Shown here piece by piece: positions 26,901 to 35,822 of a stretch of 36,080 nt of DNA. The DNA is from Tetzosporium hominis (GTDB taxonomy: Bacteria; Bacillota; Bacilli; Bacillales_A; Planococcaceae). Below the pieces are notes generated by a model. The model did not search any database and was not told where the DNA came from. It saw only the letters and a list, made by a program, of their open reading frames with translations. The stretch lies in the NCBI RefSeq assembly GCF_002265435.1, contig NZ_NOKQ01000180.1, positions 1-36,080 on the forward strand, in the 5' to 3' direction. Both the position numbers and the translations under genes were made by a program. Positions within the stretch are counted from its first letter, which is position 1. Each line of letters opens with the position of its first letter.

Positions 26901-29900
26901 ATGCACGCTTTATTACAGCTTTTACAAGAAGAGAAGAAAGTGCGTGACTGGATTGACTCGGTGCGCGCAGGAACGGATCATCAACTGATCACCGGTCTGA
27001 CGGGCAGTGCCCGGACATTTCTCGGCCAACAACTTTATGAAGAAACCAATCAATCGGTGTTGATCGTGGCACCGAATCTTTTGCATGCCCAAAAAGTGAA
27101 AGACGACTACGCCCGAGTTCTAGGAGAAGACCAGGTCTTCCTGTATCCTGCTGATGAACTGATTGCAGCAGACATGGCCATTGCCAGTCCTGAACTTCGC
27201 GCAGAACGAATTGAAACGCTCGATTTTTTAGCTATGAACAAAAAAGGCGTCTACATCGTACCTGTCGCGGCTTTCCGTAAGAAATTGACGCCTGTTGCCG
27301 AGTGGGAAGCCCTCGCGCTTACACTTCGTGAAGGTGAAGACATTGAACCGGAGACGCTCTTGCAGACGTTAGTAGACCTAGGCTATAGCCGACAAGGTAT
27401 GGTCTCGGCTCCTGGGGAATTTGCTACGCGAGGTGGAATCGTCGACATCTATCCGCTTCAAGCCGAGCATCCGATTCGTGTGGAGCTTTTTGACACAGAA
27501 ATCGACTCATTGCGTCAGTTCTCAGCAGATGACCAACGTTCCATGGGCCGATTAGAAGAAGTACGAATTTTACCAGCAACGGATTACTTATGGTCTACAG
27601 AAAGACGTCTCTTGTTAAAGGAACGATTAGAAGCAGCGCTTGGGGAATCTTTAAAGAAAGTCAAAAACCCGCAGACCCAACAACTGTTCATGGATCATAT
27701 CTCACGAGACATCGGTCTACTGAAAGACGGCTTAGTGCCGGACGGCGTGGCGAAATATTTACCGTTGCTAGATGGCTACACTTCGGACTTGATGGATTAC
27801 GTGCACGAAGATGCTATCGTGATTTTTGACGAGCTCGGACGTATTCAAGAGACTGCGGAAACTTTAGAGCGAGAAGAGATGGATTGGTTCTTATCGCTAT
27901 TAGAAGAAGGTCTGATTGTCCATAAAGCGAAGCCGGCGACTTCTTTAAAAACGGTCATGCAAGGAATGAAACAAAAACAAATCTACTATTCCTTGTTTGC
28001 ACGGACATTTGGCGGTGTACCGATTAAATCGACGCTCAGCTTTTCATGTAAGCCTATGCAAGAGTTCCATGGCCAGATGCACTTGCTCGCTGGAGAAATG
28101 GAGCGCTGGAAGCAAGGGAACTTCCGCGTTGTCATTCTTGCAGAAGGAAAAGAGCGTCTTCAGAAGGTCCAAGAAGTACTTGAAGACTACGACATGTCTT
28201 CGAAGATCATCCACCCCGACGCGCAACTCTCAGAACCTGGCGTCTATTTACTAGATGGCGATCTGAATGCCGGATTTGAACTGCCGCTGCAACGTATCAC
28301 AGTGATCACAGATGCAGAGCTCTTTAAGTCGCGGCCAAAAAAACGAGCCAACCGTCAGAAGCTCTCAAACGCAGAACGGATCAAGAGCTATTCCGATATC
28401 AAGCCAGGGGACTGGATTGTTCATATTCACCACGGGATTGGGAAGTATATTGGGATTGAAACCCTCGAGATGAACGGGATCCACAAAGACTACTTGCACA
28501 TTCGCTACAAAGGCGATGACAAGTTATTTGTACCTGTCGACCAGATTGACCTTATCCAGAAATATGTGGGCTCTGGTGAAAAAGAACCAAAAGTGCACAA
28601 GCTGGGTGGCGCAGACTGGAAGAAGACGAAGACGAAAGTATCGAAAGCGGTCGAAGATATTGCAGACGAGCTAATCAAACTCTATGCGAAACGCGAAGCC
28701 GAGATCGGTCATGCGTTTGAAGAAGACAATGACTTGCAGCAAGCTTTTGAAGCTGCCTTCCCATATGAAGAGACGGAAGATCAGTTACGTACGATTGAAG
28801 AAATCAAGCGAGACATGGAAAAAGCACGCCCGATGGACCGACTCGTCTGTGGAGACGTAGGGTACGGGAAAACAGAAGTCGCCATTCGTGCAGCTTTCAA
28901 AGCTGTCATGGACGGGAAGCAAGTTGCTTTCTTATGTCCAACGACAATACTCGCACAGCAGCATTATGACACGCTAATGGAGCGCTTTGCGGACTTCCCG
29001 ATTGAAGTGGGTCTTCTGAGTCGCTTCCGTACGAAAAAGCAGCAGACCGAGACGACGACAGGTCTCAAAAAAGGACTGGTCGATGTAGTCGTCGGAACGC
29101 ACCGCGTGCTTTCTAAAGACGTCGAGTTCCAAGACCTTGGGCTGCTGATCGTTGATGAAGAACAACGTTTTGGTGTAAAGCACAAAGAAAAAATCAAACA
29201 ACTGAAGACGTCGGTCGATGTCATCACGTTAACAGCCACTCCGATTCCGCGGACGCTTCATATGTCGATGATTGGTGTGCGTGACTTGTCTGTCATCGAG
29301 ACGCCACCGAAGAACCGTTTCCCGATCCAGACGTATGTCGTCGAATACAACGGCGCACTTGTGCGAGAAGCGATTGAACGCGAGATGGCACGTGGTGGGC
29401 AGGTATTCTTCTTATATAACCGAGTTGAAGATATTACACGCAAGGTCGAAGAAATTCAAAGTCTGGTGCCATCTGCACGCGTAGCGTATGCACACGGACA
29501 GATGACTGAGACGGAGCTCGAGTCTATCTTGATTAGCTTCTTGCAAGGAGAATACGACGTGCTCGTCACGACGACTATTATCGAGACGGGAATCGACATT
29601 CCTAACGTTAACACGTTGTTCGTGCACGATGCGGACCGCATGGGTCTGTCCCAGCTGTATCAGTTACGTGGTCGGGTTGGACGTTCAAACCGCGTCGCCT
29701 ATGCGTATTTCATGCACCAGCGAGACAAAGTGCTGACAGATGTCGCAGAGAAGCGTCTCCAAGCTATCAAAGAGTTCACCGAGCTCGGTTCTGGGTTCAA
29801 GATTGCGATGCGCGACTTATCCATTCGAGGTGCCGGGAACCTTCTCGGTTCTCAACAGCACGGCTTTATCGATTCTGTTGGATACGATTTGTATACGCAG

Positions 29901-30422
29901 CTTCTTGAAGCAGCAGTCGAGCGCAAGCGGACTGGCAAGGAACAAGAAGAAGTCGTCGAGATCGAGATTTCCGTACCGTTCGATGCCTATCTCCCGGATA
30001 CGTATATTGCCGATGGTTACCAAAAGATCCAGATGTACAAACGCATCAAAGCGTTCGATAAAGAAGAAGAATACCACGACATCTACGATGAGCTGCAAGA
30101 CCGCTTCGGAGATGTGCCACTTGAAGCCGAGAACTTGTTGCGTATTGCTCGCATGAAGGTTTGGGGCCGCCAAAGTGGTGTCGAGAGCATCAAAGAACAA
30201 GGTGGGAAACTCCTCGTGCGCTTTACCGAAAAGACGTCCCAGCAGTTTGACGCTGCGGTGTTCTACGAAAAGTCGATGACTTACGGCAAACAAGTCAATT
30301 TCGGTGTGGATCAAGGACAGTTCCTTATTAAAATTGATTTGAAGGGCGGCAAACACCATCCGTTTGACGTGCTCGAAAAAATGATGGAAGTGTCTCCACA
30401 AGCGATTCGTCAGGCATCTTAA
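26901..30422 (+). CDS. mfd: transcription-repair coupling factor Mfd
   Basis: Mfd removes RNA polymerase stalled at DNA lesions and recruits UvrA. The 1173-residue protein has the N-terminal UvrB-like part, the RNA-polymerase-interacting domain (about 470-560), and the RecG-like translocase with Walker A GDVGYGKT (651-658), DEEQ (752-755) and TATPIPRTLHMS, then the C-terminal TRCF domain. ATG at 26901, with GGAGG before it, matches the family's start and normal length; an in-frame GTG at 26847 lies inside the fin terminator. It follows fin as in other Bacillales. Confidence 0.97.
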   Translation: MHALLQLLQEEKKVRDWIDSVRAGTDHQLITGLTGSARTFLGQQLYEETNQSVLIVAPNLLHAQKVKDDYARVLGEDQVFLYPADELIAADMAIASPELRAERIETLDFLAMNKKGVYIVPVAAFRKKLTPVAEWEALALTLREGEDIEPETLLQTLVDLGYSRQGMVSAPGEFATRGGIVDIYPLQAEHPIRVELFDTEIDSLRQFSADDQRSMGRLEEVRILPATDYLWSTERRLLLKERLEAALGESLKKVKNPQTQQLFMDHISRDIGLLKDGLVPDGVAKYLPLLDGYTSDLMDYVHEDAIVIFDELGRIQETAETLEREEMDWFLSLLEEGLIVHKAKPATSLKTVMQGMKQKQIYYSLFARTFGGVPIKSTLSFSCKPMQEFHGQMHLLAGEMERWKQGNFRVVILAEGKERLQKVQEVLEDYDMSSKIIHPDAQLSEPGVYLLDGDLNAGFELPLQRITVITDAELFKSRPKKRANRQKLSNAERIKSYSDIKPGDWIVHIHHGIGKYIGIETLEMNGIHKDYLHIRYKGDDKLFVPVDQIDLIQKYVGSGEKEPKVHKLGGADWKKTKTKVSKAVEDIADELIKLYAKREAEIGHAFEEDNDLQQAFEAAFPYEETEDQLRTIEEIKRDMEKARPMDRLVCGDVGYGKTEVAIRAAFKAVMDGKQVAFLCPTTILAQQHYDTLMERFADFPIEVGLLSRFRTKKQQTETTTGLKKGLVDVVVGTHRVLSKDVEFQDLGLLIVDEEQRFGVKHKEKIKQLKTSVDVITLTATPIPRTLHMSMIGVRDLSVIETPPKNRFPIQTYVVEYNGALVREAIEREMARGGQVFFLYNRVEDITRKVEEIQSLVPSARVAYAHGQMTETELESILISFLQGEYDVLVTTTIIETGIDIPNVNTLFVHDADRMGLSQLYQLRGRVGRSNRVAYAYFMHQRDKVLTDVAEKRLQAIKEFTELGSGFKIAMRDLSIRGAGNLLGSQQHGFIDSVGYDLYTQLLEAAVERKRTGKEQEEVVEIEISVPFDAYLPDTYIADGYQKIQMYKRIKAFDKEEEYHDIYDELQDRFGDVPLEAENLLRIARMKVWGRQSGVESIKEQGGKLLVRFTEKTSQQFDAAVFYEKSMTYGKQVNFGVDQGQFLIKIDLKGGKHHPFDVLEKMMEVSPQAIRQAS

Positions 30423-30432
30423 CGCAGATTGT

Positions 30433-30462
30433 GCATAATTTTCCTCTCTTGTCGCCATACTA
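30433..30462 (+). promoter_or_regulatory. sigma-G/F-like promoter before spoVT
   Basis: GCATA (30433-30437), an 18-base spacer and CATACTA (30456-30462) fit the forespore sigma-G pattern (GHATR, N17-18, CATNHTA). In B. subtilis spoVT is transcribed by sigma-G. No sigma-A boxes of comparable quality are seen. Confidence 0.55.
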
Positions 30463-30504
30463 TGGCAGAGATAGCTAGAGTTTTCCAAGAGAGGATGGCC
30501 GCAC

Positions 30505-31041
30505 ATGAAAGCAACAGGAATTGTAAGACGAATTGATGATTTAGGGCGTGTCATGATTCCGAAAGAAATTCGGCGCACGATGCGTATCCGTGAAGGAGAC
30601 CCTCTTGAAATTTTTACGGACCGTGAAGGGGAAATCATCTTAAAAAAGTATTCTCCTATTCACGAATTAGGCACATTTGCAAGCGAGTATGCTGAAGCAC
30701 TTTATGAGACACTTGGAACCCCCGTGATGATTACGGACCAAGACGAAGTAGTGGCGGTAGCGGGTCTTTCAAAGAAAGAATATATTAAACGGCGACTTGC
30801 TAGTCTGACGGAGGATGCGCTGATTACAAAGCAGAAAGTCGTCGAGAAGCACGAAGAAAGTGTCGAATGGATTCCCGGCGTCAAAGAGACAGTCCGGTCT
30901 TACGGCATCGTGCCTATCCTCTTGAATGGCGACATGATCGGTGGCTTGTTTATTTTGTCGAAGGTCCACTACATCGGTGACCCGGAGATGAAGGCGCTCG
31001 AGACCGCTGCGAGCTTTTTGTCTAAACAAATAAATGGTTGA
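30505..31041 (+). CDS. spoVT: stage V sporulation regulator SpoVT
   Basis: SpoVT is a forespore transcription regulator. The 178-residue protein has an AbrB-like N-terminal DNA-binding domain (TGIVRRIDDLGRVMIPKEIRR, residues 3-23, to about 50) and a C-terminal GAF-type domain (about 56-178). The length equals that of B. subtilis SpoVT and no key region is damaged, so the gene appears functional. AGAGAGGA precedes the ATG. It is the second AbrB-type regulator in the window. Its presence beside missing yabG, sspF and yabP is odd. Confidence 0.95.
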   Translation: MKATGIVRRIDDLGRVMIPKEIRRTMRIREGDPLEIFTDREGEIILKKYSPIHELGTFASEYAEALYETLGTPVMITDQDEVVAVAGLSKKEYIKRRLASLTEDALITKQKVVEKHEESVEWIPGVKETVRSYGIVPILLNGDMIGGLFILSKVHYIGDPEMKALETAASFLSKQING

Positions 31042-31046
31042 TATGG

Positions 31047-31073
31047 ACCGTACCTGTCTAGGTGCGGTTTTTT
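31047..31073 (+). terminator. terminator after spoVT
   Basis: The stem ACCGTACCT / AGGTGCGGT with loop GTCT is followed by six T. Confidence 0.85.
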
Positions 31074-31125
31074 CCGTTGAATTTGGTATACTACGGTAAG
31101 AGAAATGAAGTAAGCAGGTGTGCGC

Positions 31126-32685
31126 ATGTCTACCCAATGGAAAATGTCTAGCTATATGAAAGGTGCAGCCATGCTCACCATATCGGCCCTCGTCATCAAG
31201 ATGCTCAGTGCCGTCTACCGTGTACCATTTCAAAACATGGTGGGGGACGAAGGGTTTTATATTTACCAGCAAATTTATCCCTTCATCGGGATGATCACGA
31301 CGTGGACATCGGTCGGCTTTGCAGTGGCACTCGCGAAACTAATATCGGATTATCGCGCGCAAGGAGACGAAGCAACAGTCCAGAAAATCAAACAAGTCGG
31401 CTTTACTTATATCGGATTGTTATCTGTTGTTATCTTCCTATTGTTTTTACTCGGAGCCGATTGGCTTGCCGCGACGATGGGCGACCCCAAACTTGCGCCG
31501 TTACTGCGTATCGGAGCAGTCGTCATTTTAGCGATGCCGTTTTTAGCTCTATTAAAAAGTATCTATCAATCTACCGAACGGTTGACGCCACTGGCTCTCG
31601 CACAAGTGGTCGAGCAGGCCGTCCGCGTTGGCTTTATTTTGGTGGGGGCACTCCTCGTGCTGCAGTGGACCAATGATCTATATGCAACAGGAGCCGTCGC
31701 GCTCTTTGGAGCGAGTGTCGGGGAAGCAGCTGGTATTGTACTCCTCGGCTGGTGGCTGACGAAAGATGAACGTCGCTTGTACACGAAAACGATTTCCGCT
31801 CTGTCGACGCGGTCTATTGTGCGTGACCTCACCTGGATCAGCATCAGTGCGAGTATCAGTAGCTTGTTCTTCCTCATGCTGCAGCTCATCGATTCGTTGA
31901 CGGTGATGAATCACTTGACCGCAATCGGAATGGACTTGCAGCAGGCAAAAGAGACGAAGGGCGTGTATGATCGCGTGCAGCCGCTCATTCAGATGGGCAT
32001 CGTAGTGACGACGTCTTTGGCGTTTGCCCTCGTCCCGCTCATTGCGAGTCGTTCCAAACAGCAGCAAGGTCGAGGCGCCATGCCATTTATTCAGCTGTCT
32101 TACCGAGTTGCTGTCGTGTTTGGGAGCGCTGCTGCAGTGGGCTTGATTTTAACGATGCCATATGTCAACGAGACGCTGTTTCAGACTCGGGATTTATCGG
32201 AAGTGCTGATGGTCGGAAGTGGCCAAGTGCTATGGTTGTCCCTCATTCTGTTGTTTATGGCAATTTTGCAAGGGGTCGGTCGCATCTGGCGACCAACTGC
32301 TTGGCTCGTCGTAGCGCTTATCGTGAAAGTCGTGGGCAACATCGCAATGGTAGTGGCGCTCGCAGGAATTGTTTATGAATTGAAGCGGGAATGGCCAGAA
32401 GCATTGGCAGGCCTGTCGTTTTATGCGGGACTCGTTCTCGCGCTTGTCGTCATGACGGGCACAGTGGTAGTGGCAGAAGTGTTGCTCGACGCGGTAGTGC
32501 TCGATGCGCTGCCAAGCAGGTTACAAGCACTTGGCATCACACTGATTAGCGTAACACTCGGAGTCGTCGTCTTTTTGACAGTTACGATGAAACGTCAGTT
32601 GTTGCGCCCGAAAGAATGGTATCTGTTACCGTTCGGCAAACGACTGGCAGGCGTTCAGCTCTTGCTGAACCGTAAGAAAGGATGA
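31126..32685 (+). CDS. yabM: MOP-superfamily flippase-like membrane protein (YabM)
   Basis: The 519-residue membrane protein, with some 12 to 14 hydrophobic segments, belongs to the SpoVB/MurJ/polysaccharide-export branch of the MOP superfamily. The N-terminus (KGAAMLTISALVIKMLSAVYRVPFQNMVGDEGFYIYQQIYP, given here only in outline) is typical of SpoVB and YabM. These proteins move lipid-linked cell-wall or polysaccharide precursors across the membrane; the substrate of YabM is not known. The ATG at 31126 has CAGGTG before it; a GTG two codons earlier is less likely. yabN follows after five bases. Confidence 0.88.
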   Translation: MSTQWKMSSYMKGAAMLTISALVIKMLSAVYRVPFQNMVGDEGFYIYQQIYPFIGMITTWTSVGFAVALAKLISDYRAQGDEATVQKIKQVGFTYIGLLSVVIFLLFLLGADWLAATMGDPKLAPLLRIGAVVILAMPFLALLKSIYQSTERLTPLALAQVVEQAVRVGFILVGALLVLQWTNDLYATGAVALFGASVGEAAGIVLLGWWLTKDERRLYTKTISALSTRSIVRDLTWISISASISSLFFLMLQLIDSLTVMNHLTAIGMDLQQAKETKGVYDRVQPLIQMGIVVTTSLAFALVPLIASRSKQQQGRGAMPFIQLSYRVAVVFGSAAAVGLILTMPYVNETLFQTRDLSEVLMVGSGQVLWLSLILLFMAILQGVGRIWRPTAWLVVALIVKVVGNIAMVVALAGIVYELKREWPEALAGLSFYAGLVLALVVMTGTVVVAEVLLDAVVLDALPSRLQALGITLISVTLGVVVFLTVTMKRQLLRPKEWYLLPFGKRLAGVQLLLNRKKG

Positions 32686-32690
32686 ATCAC

Positions 32691-34151
32691 ATGGCAACCA
32701 TTACAATCATTGGACTAGGAGCAGCAGAACTCGATCAGCTGCCACTCGGTCTTTATAAATTTTTGAAACAGACGACATCACTTTATGTTCGAACAGAGGA
32801 CCATCCAGTGCTAGCAGAACTTGCTGCTGAAGGTCTCGACTATACAAGTTTTGATGCAGTTTACGAGAAACACGACGACTTCGCTGCTGTCTACCGGGAG
32901 ATTGCAGACACGCTCCTTGAGCTTTCGAAGACACAAGACGTCGTTTACGCAGTACCAGGTCATCCGCTCGTGGCTGAACAGACCGTCCAGTATCTGATTG
33001 AAGCCGAACGAGAAGGCCTTGTGACGCTTGAAATCAAAGGGGGGCAAAGCTTCCTAGATCCTTTATTCGCAGCAGTACGTGTGGATCCAATCGAAGGGTT
33101 TCAGCTACTAGACGGGACAGCGATGCGCCGAGACGACATTCAAATGAACCAGCATCTCTTTATTGGACAGGTCTACGACTCGTTCAGTGCTTCTGAAGTG
33201 AAGCTGACGTTGATGGAAAAGTATCCAGATGATTTTCCGGTGACCATCGTGACAGCTGCCGGGTCTTCGCAAGAAGTCATTCGTACAGTGCCACTCTTTG
33301 AACTGGACCGCGAAGTAGAATTGTCGAATCTGACGACGGTCTATGTGCCACCAGTAAAAGAACGCAGCAGTCGCTATAAAGAATGGCAGACATTCCGCGA
33401 AATCGTGGCTATCTTGCGCAGCCCAGAAGGCTGTCCATGGGACCGCGAACAGACGCATGAATCGCTAAAGCGTTATGCAATCGAAGAAGTATACGAGCTC
33501 GTGCAGGCTATCAACGAACAAGACGACGAGGCCATCATCGAAGAACTAGGGGACGTCTTACTGCAAGTGTTCTTGCATGCACAAATCGGTGAAGATGCGG
33601 GCTACTTCACGATGGAAGATGTCCTAGAGCGCATCGCTGCCAAAATGGTTCGCAGACATCCGCATGTATTTGGGGACGTGACTGTCAACTCGTCCGGAGA
33701 AGTCTTAACGAACTGGCAAGCCATTAAAGAAACGGAAAAACCAAAAGTATCGCATCTGTTAGATGACCAGAAACGAGACGAATCCTCGCTACTGACATCG
33801 TTCAATTTCCAAAAGAAAGCGGCGACAGTAGGATTCGATTGGCCGGATATTGCAGGAGCTTGGGACAAGTTTGACGAAGAAGTACAGGAGTGGAAAGCCG
33901 CTATTGCGAATGGGACTGCCGATCAGCAACTCGATGAACTGGGTGACGTGTTGTTCACGCTCGTCAATCTCGCGCGTTTCTTGAAACTCTCACCAGAGCT
34001 TGCCATGCAGCAAGCCAACCAAAAGTTTGAACGCCGTTTCCGCTTTGTCGAAACTTCGGTCCGAGAAGGACGTGGCGAGTTCCGTGAGTACTCGCTCGAA
34101 GAGTTAGACGGGTTCTGGAATCAAGCAAAGCAACAAGAAAGAGGGGATTAA
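32691..34151 (+). CDS. yabN: YabN: tetrapyrrole-methylase-like domain fused to MazG
   Basis: The 486-residue protein joins an N-terminal SAM-dependent tetrapyrrole (corrin/porphyrin) methylase-like domain (about 1-220: ITIIGLGAAELDQLPLG, YAVPGHPLVAEQTVQ) to a C-terminal MazG nucleotide pyrophosphohydrolase with the metal motif EEVYELVQA...EELGDVLLQV and a second copy (DEEVQEWKAA...DELGDVLFTL). MazG removes pyrophosphate from NTPs, perhaps cleaning non-canonical ones; the role of the methylase-like part is unknown. The ATG at 32691 is nine bases after AAAGG; the ATG at 32682 directly abuts that site. The gene ends one base before rqcP. Confidence 0.94.
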   Translation: MATITIIGLGAAELDQLPLGLYKFLKQTTSLYVRTEDHPVLAELAAEGLDYTSFDAVYEKHDDFAAVYREIADTLLELSKTQDVVYAVPGHPLVAEQTVQYLIEAEREGLVTLEIKGGQSFLDPLFAAVRVDPIEGFQLLDGTAMRRDDIQMNQHLFIGQVYDSFSASEVKLTLMEKYPDDFPVTIVTAAGSSQEVIRTVPLFELDREVELSNLTTVYVPPVKERSSRYKEWQTFREIVAILRSPEGCPWDREQTHESLKRYAIEEVYELVQAINEQDDEAIIEELGDVLLQVFLHAQIGEDAGYFTMEDVLERIAAKMVRRHPHVFGDVTVNSSGEVLTNWQAIKETEKPKVSHLLDDQKRDESSLLTSFNFQKKAATVGFDWPDIAGAWDKFDEEVQEWKAAIANGTADQQLDELGDVLFTLVNLARFLKLSPELAMQQANQKFERRFRFVETSVREGRGEFREYSLEELDGFWNQAKQQERGD

Positions 34152-34152
34152 T

Positions 34153-34443
34153 ATGCGTTTAGATAAGTATTTGAAAGTATCGCGTCTGATCAAGCGCCGG
34201 ACACTTGCGAAAGAAGTGGCGGAACAGGGGCGAATTGAGATCAACGGCAAGACAGCAAAAGCAAGTAGTGTCGTGAAAGCTGGCGACGAACTTCGCATTC
34301 GATTTGGTCAGAAAGTCGTGACTGCTCGAGTGGAAAGTATTCGTGAAAATGCGAAAAAAGAAGAGGCAGCGATGATGTTCACGATCTTAAGTGAAGAGCG
34401 CCTTGAGAAAGTAGAACCAGAATTTATCGACGACGCGGAGTAG
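34153..34443 (+). CDS. rqcP: RqcP (YabO), S4-domain ribosome quality-control factor
   Basis: The 96-residue protein is an Hsp15-like S4 RNA-binding domain (MRLDKYLKVSRLIKRRTLAKE through INGKTAKASSVVKAGD). In B. subtilis RqcP binds 50S subunits carrying peptidyl-tRNA and works with RqcH to add C-terminal Ala tails for degradation. It comes one base after yabN, in the same operon as yabM. Its TAG stop lies in the terminator stem. In sporulating bacilli yabP and yabQ follow; here only a short reading frame lies before divIC. Confidence 0.95.
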   Translation: MRLDKYLKVSRLIKRRTLAKEVAEQGRIEINGKTAKASSVVKAGDELRIRFGQKVVTARVESIRENAKKEEAAMMFTILSEERLEKVEPEFIDDAE

Positions 34444-34467
34444 CCTTAGGGCATACTCCGTTTTTTT
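34436..34467 (+). terminator. terminator after rqcP
   Basis: The stem CGGAGTA / TACTCCG is followed by seven T. It cuts the rqcP operon off from the reading frame and divIC that follow. Confidence 0.85.
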
Positions 34468-34484
34468 ATCTTATATGTTATGGT

Positions 34485-34739
34485 GTGAAGGAACCGATGC
34501 GGGCACTTGGGAGGGTAGGAAGTCTGCTTTTCATACAGCCTATTTGGAAGTTTCTTCATGTACTAGTGACCTTGGTTCGGTTGGTGGTTCGCTTTAATGT
34601 CAAAATTGTGGCGACTTTCTATCGTTTGACCTATCCTCTACTTTCGAAAATATTTCCAACTGCACTTCAAAGAACGCCTCAATTTATGTATAATATAGCC
34701 AACCCACGTAGGAGGAGGAAATTGAATGAGCCAAAATGA
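34485..34739 (+). pseudogene. 84-codon frame in the yabQ position, possible YabQ remnant
   Basis: This frame starts with GTG (34485) or ATG (34497) and runs 14 bases into divIC. The product is hydrophobic and basic: LLFIQPIWKFLHVLVTLVRL, further hydrophobic stretches, and a basic tail RRRRK. B. subtilis YabQ (about 210 residues, a membrane protein needed for the spore cortex) lies at this same place, and its C-terminal half has similar alternating hydrophobic and basic segments with a PI-W motif. I therefore suspect a truncated yabQ whose front half and neighbour yabP are lost. There is no good ribosome-binding site, the rqcP terminator lies just before it, and the divIC promoter lies inside it, all of which speak against an active gene. 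It might instead be a novel short gene or chance. Confidence 0.4.
34666..34694 (+). promoter_or_regulatory. divIC promoter
   Basis: TTCAAA (34666-34671), a 17-base spacer and TATAAT (34689-34694). The -10 is perfect and the -35 moderate. It lies inside the possible yabQ remnant. Confidence 0.6.
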
Positions 34740-35136
34740 ACGAACGAATCAACTCGAACAACAAATTTCATCGATCAATTCCGAATACGTGCGCTCGGTC
34801 CAAAAGAAAAAGAAGCGTCAGCAAGCCCAGCGCGTACGACTCTACCGTCGTCTTGCGGCTTTTGCCGTTGTCGCTTCCCTCGTCATTGGATTTTTAGTCC
34901 ACTCGCTCCTTGAGAGTCAAAGAACTCTTGCAGAGAAAAAGGCGACTCAAATTGAAGTAGAGCAGTCTCTCGCAGAAACGACGGAAGAAAAAGAATCATT
35001 GGAGCTGCAAATTGCGAAGCTCAATGATGATGAGTACATCGGCAAATTGCTGCGCAAAGACTATTTCCTATCTGAAGAAAATGAACTGATTTTCACGTTG
35101 CCAAAAGACGATACGGATGAAAAATCGGATGAGTAA
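34726..35136 (+). CDS. divIC: cell-division protein DivIC
   Basis: DivIC (an FtsB relative) works with FtsL and DivIB at the septum. The 136-residue protein has a cytosolic, Lys-rich N-terminus, one membrane helix (about 43-60), an outer coiled coil (about 62-100) and the conserved end DDEYIGKLLRKDYFLS...ELIF. GGAGGAGG precedes the ATG. A terminator follows, and the next gene has its own promoter. Confidence 0.95.
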   Translation: MSQNERTNQLEQQISSINSEYVRSVQKKKKRQQAQRVRLYRRLAAFAVVASLVIGFLVHSLLESQRTLAEKKATQIEVEQSLAETTEEKESLELQIAKLNDDEYIGKLLRKDYFLSEENELIFTLPKDDTDEKSDE

Positions 35137-35165
35137 AAGAGTGCCATGATTGACACTCTTTTTTT
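35137..35165 (+). terminator. terminator after divIC
   Basis: The stem AAGAGTG / CACTCTT is followed by T. The -35 box of the yabR promoter begins in its loop. Confidence 0.8.
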
Positions 35166-35177
35166 GTTGGTTATAAT
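35150..35177 (+). promoter_or_regulatory. yabR promoter
   Basis: TTGACA (35150-35155), a 16-base spacer and TATAAT (35172-35177) are both consensus boxes. The -35 overlaps the right side of the divIC terminator, and the T run forms the spacer. Confidence 0.8.
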
Positions 35178-35234
35178 TAAGGTAAGCGTGGCGCAGTGCG
35201 TCACAGTGTATTTTTAAGGAGGAGCATTTTTTTT

Positions 35235-35672
35235 ATGTCAATTGAAGTAGGCAGCAAGGTAGAAGGTAAAGTAACAGGGATCACAAACTTCGGCGCATTC
35301 GTAGAACTGCCAGGTGGAAAAACAGGTCTGGTACACATTAGTGAAGTCGCAGATAACTATGTCAAAGATATCAACGATCACTTAAAAGTTGGCGATATGG
35401 TTGAAGTTAAGGTGATGAATGTTGAAGCGGACGGAAAAATCGGATTGTCTATCCGTAAAGCAAAGCCGCAAGCTGAACGACCTGAGCGTCCTGAGCGACC
35501 ACAACGTCCACGCAACAACAATTTCCGTTCAAATGATCGGGATCGTACACCACCTAAAGAAAACTTTGAATCAAAAATGTCACGTTTCTTAAAAGATAGC
35601 GAAGAGCGTCTATCTACATTAAAACGTGCAACGGAATCTAAACGTGGTGGCCGTGGAGCAAAAAGAGGCTAA
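35235..35672 (+). CDS. yabR: S1-domain RNA-binding protein YabR
   Basis: The 145-residue protein has one S1 domain (about 5-73: VEGKVTGITNFGAFVELPGG, GLVHISEVADNYVKD, DGKIGLSIRKA), then a Pro/Arg/Glu-rich linker with PERP-type repeats and a basic tail ESKRGGRGAKRG. B. subtilis YabR has the same design with a shorter linker. It is thought to bind RNA or ribosomes; its exact role is not settled. The ATG at 35235 fits the family start; AAGGAGG lies about 12 bases upstream, slightly far. spoIIE follows in B. subtilis, but here repeats fill the rest of the window. Confidence 0.93.
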   Translation: MSIEVGSKVEGKVTGITNFGAFVELPGGKTGLVHISEVADNYVKDINDHLKVGDMVEVKVMNVEADGKIGLSIRKAKPQAERPERPERPQRPRNNNFRSNDRDRTPPKENFESKMSRFLKDSEERLSTLKRATESKRGGRGAKRG

Positions 35673-35722
35673 TCTTTATTGACTGACTACGCGTAAAAAA
35701 GTGTTCATATATAGATTGTGTC

Positions 35723-35752
35723 AAACCGTCCCTTTCCGGGGGCGGTTTTTTT
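35723..35752 (+). terminator. terminator after yabR
   Basis: The stem AAACCGTCCC / GGGGCGGTTT with a short loop is followed by seven T. Repeat module IV (inverted) begins right after it. Confidence 0.88.
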
Positions 35753-35822
35753 GTTTGGGGGAGGTCTTTCTAGGAATGGCTTGGGTAGTTTGGAGATGGT
35801 GTGGTTTGAGTGGAGGATTGGT

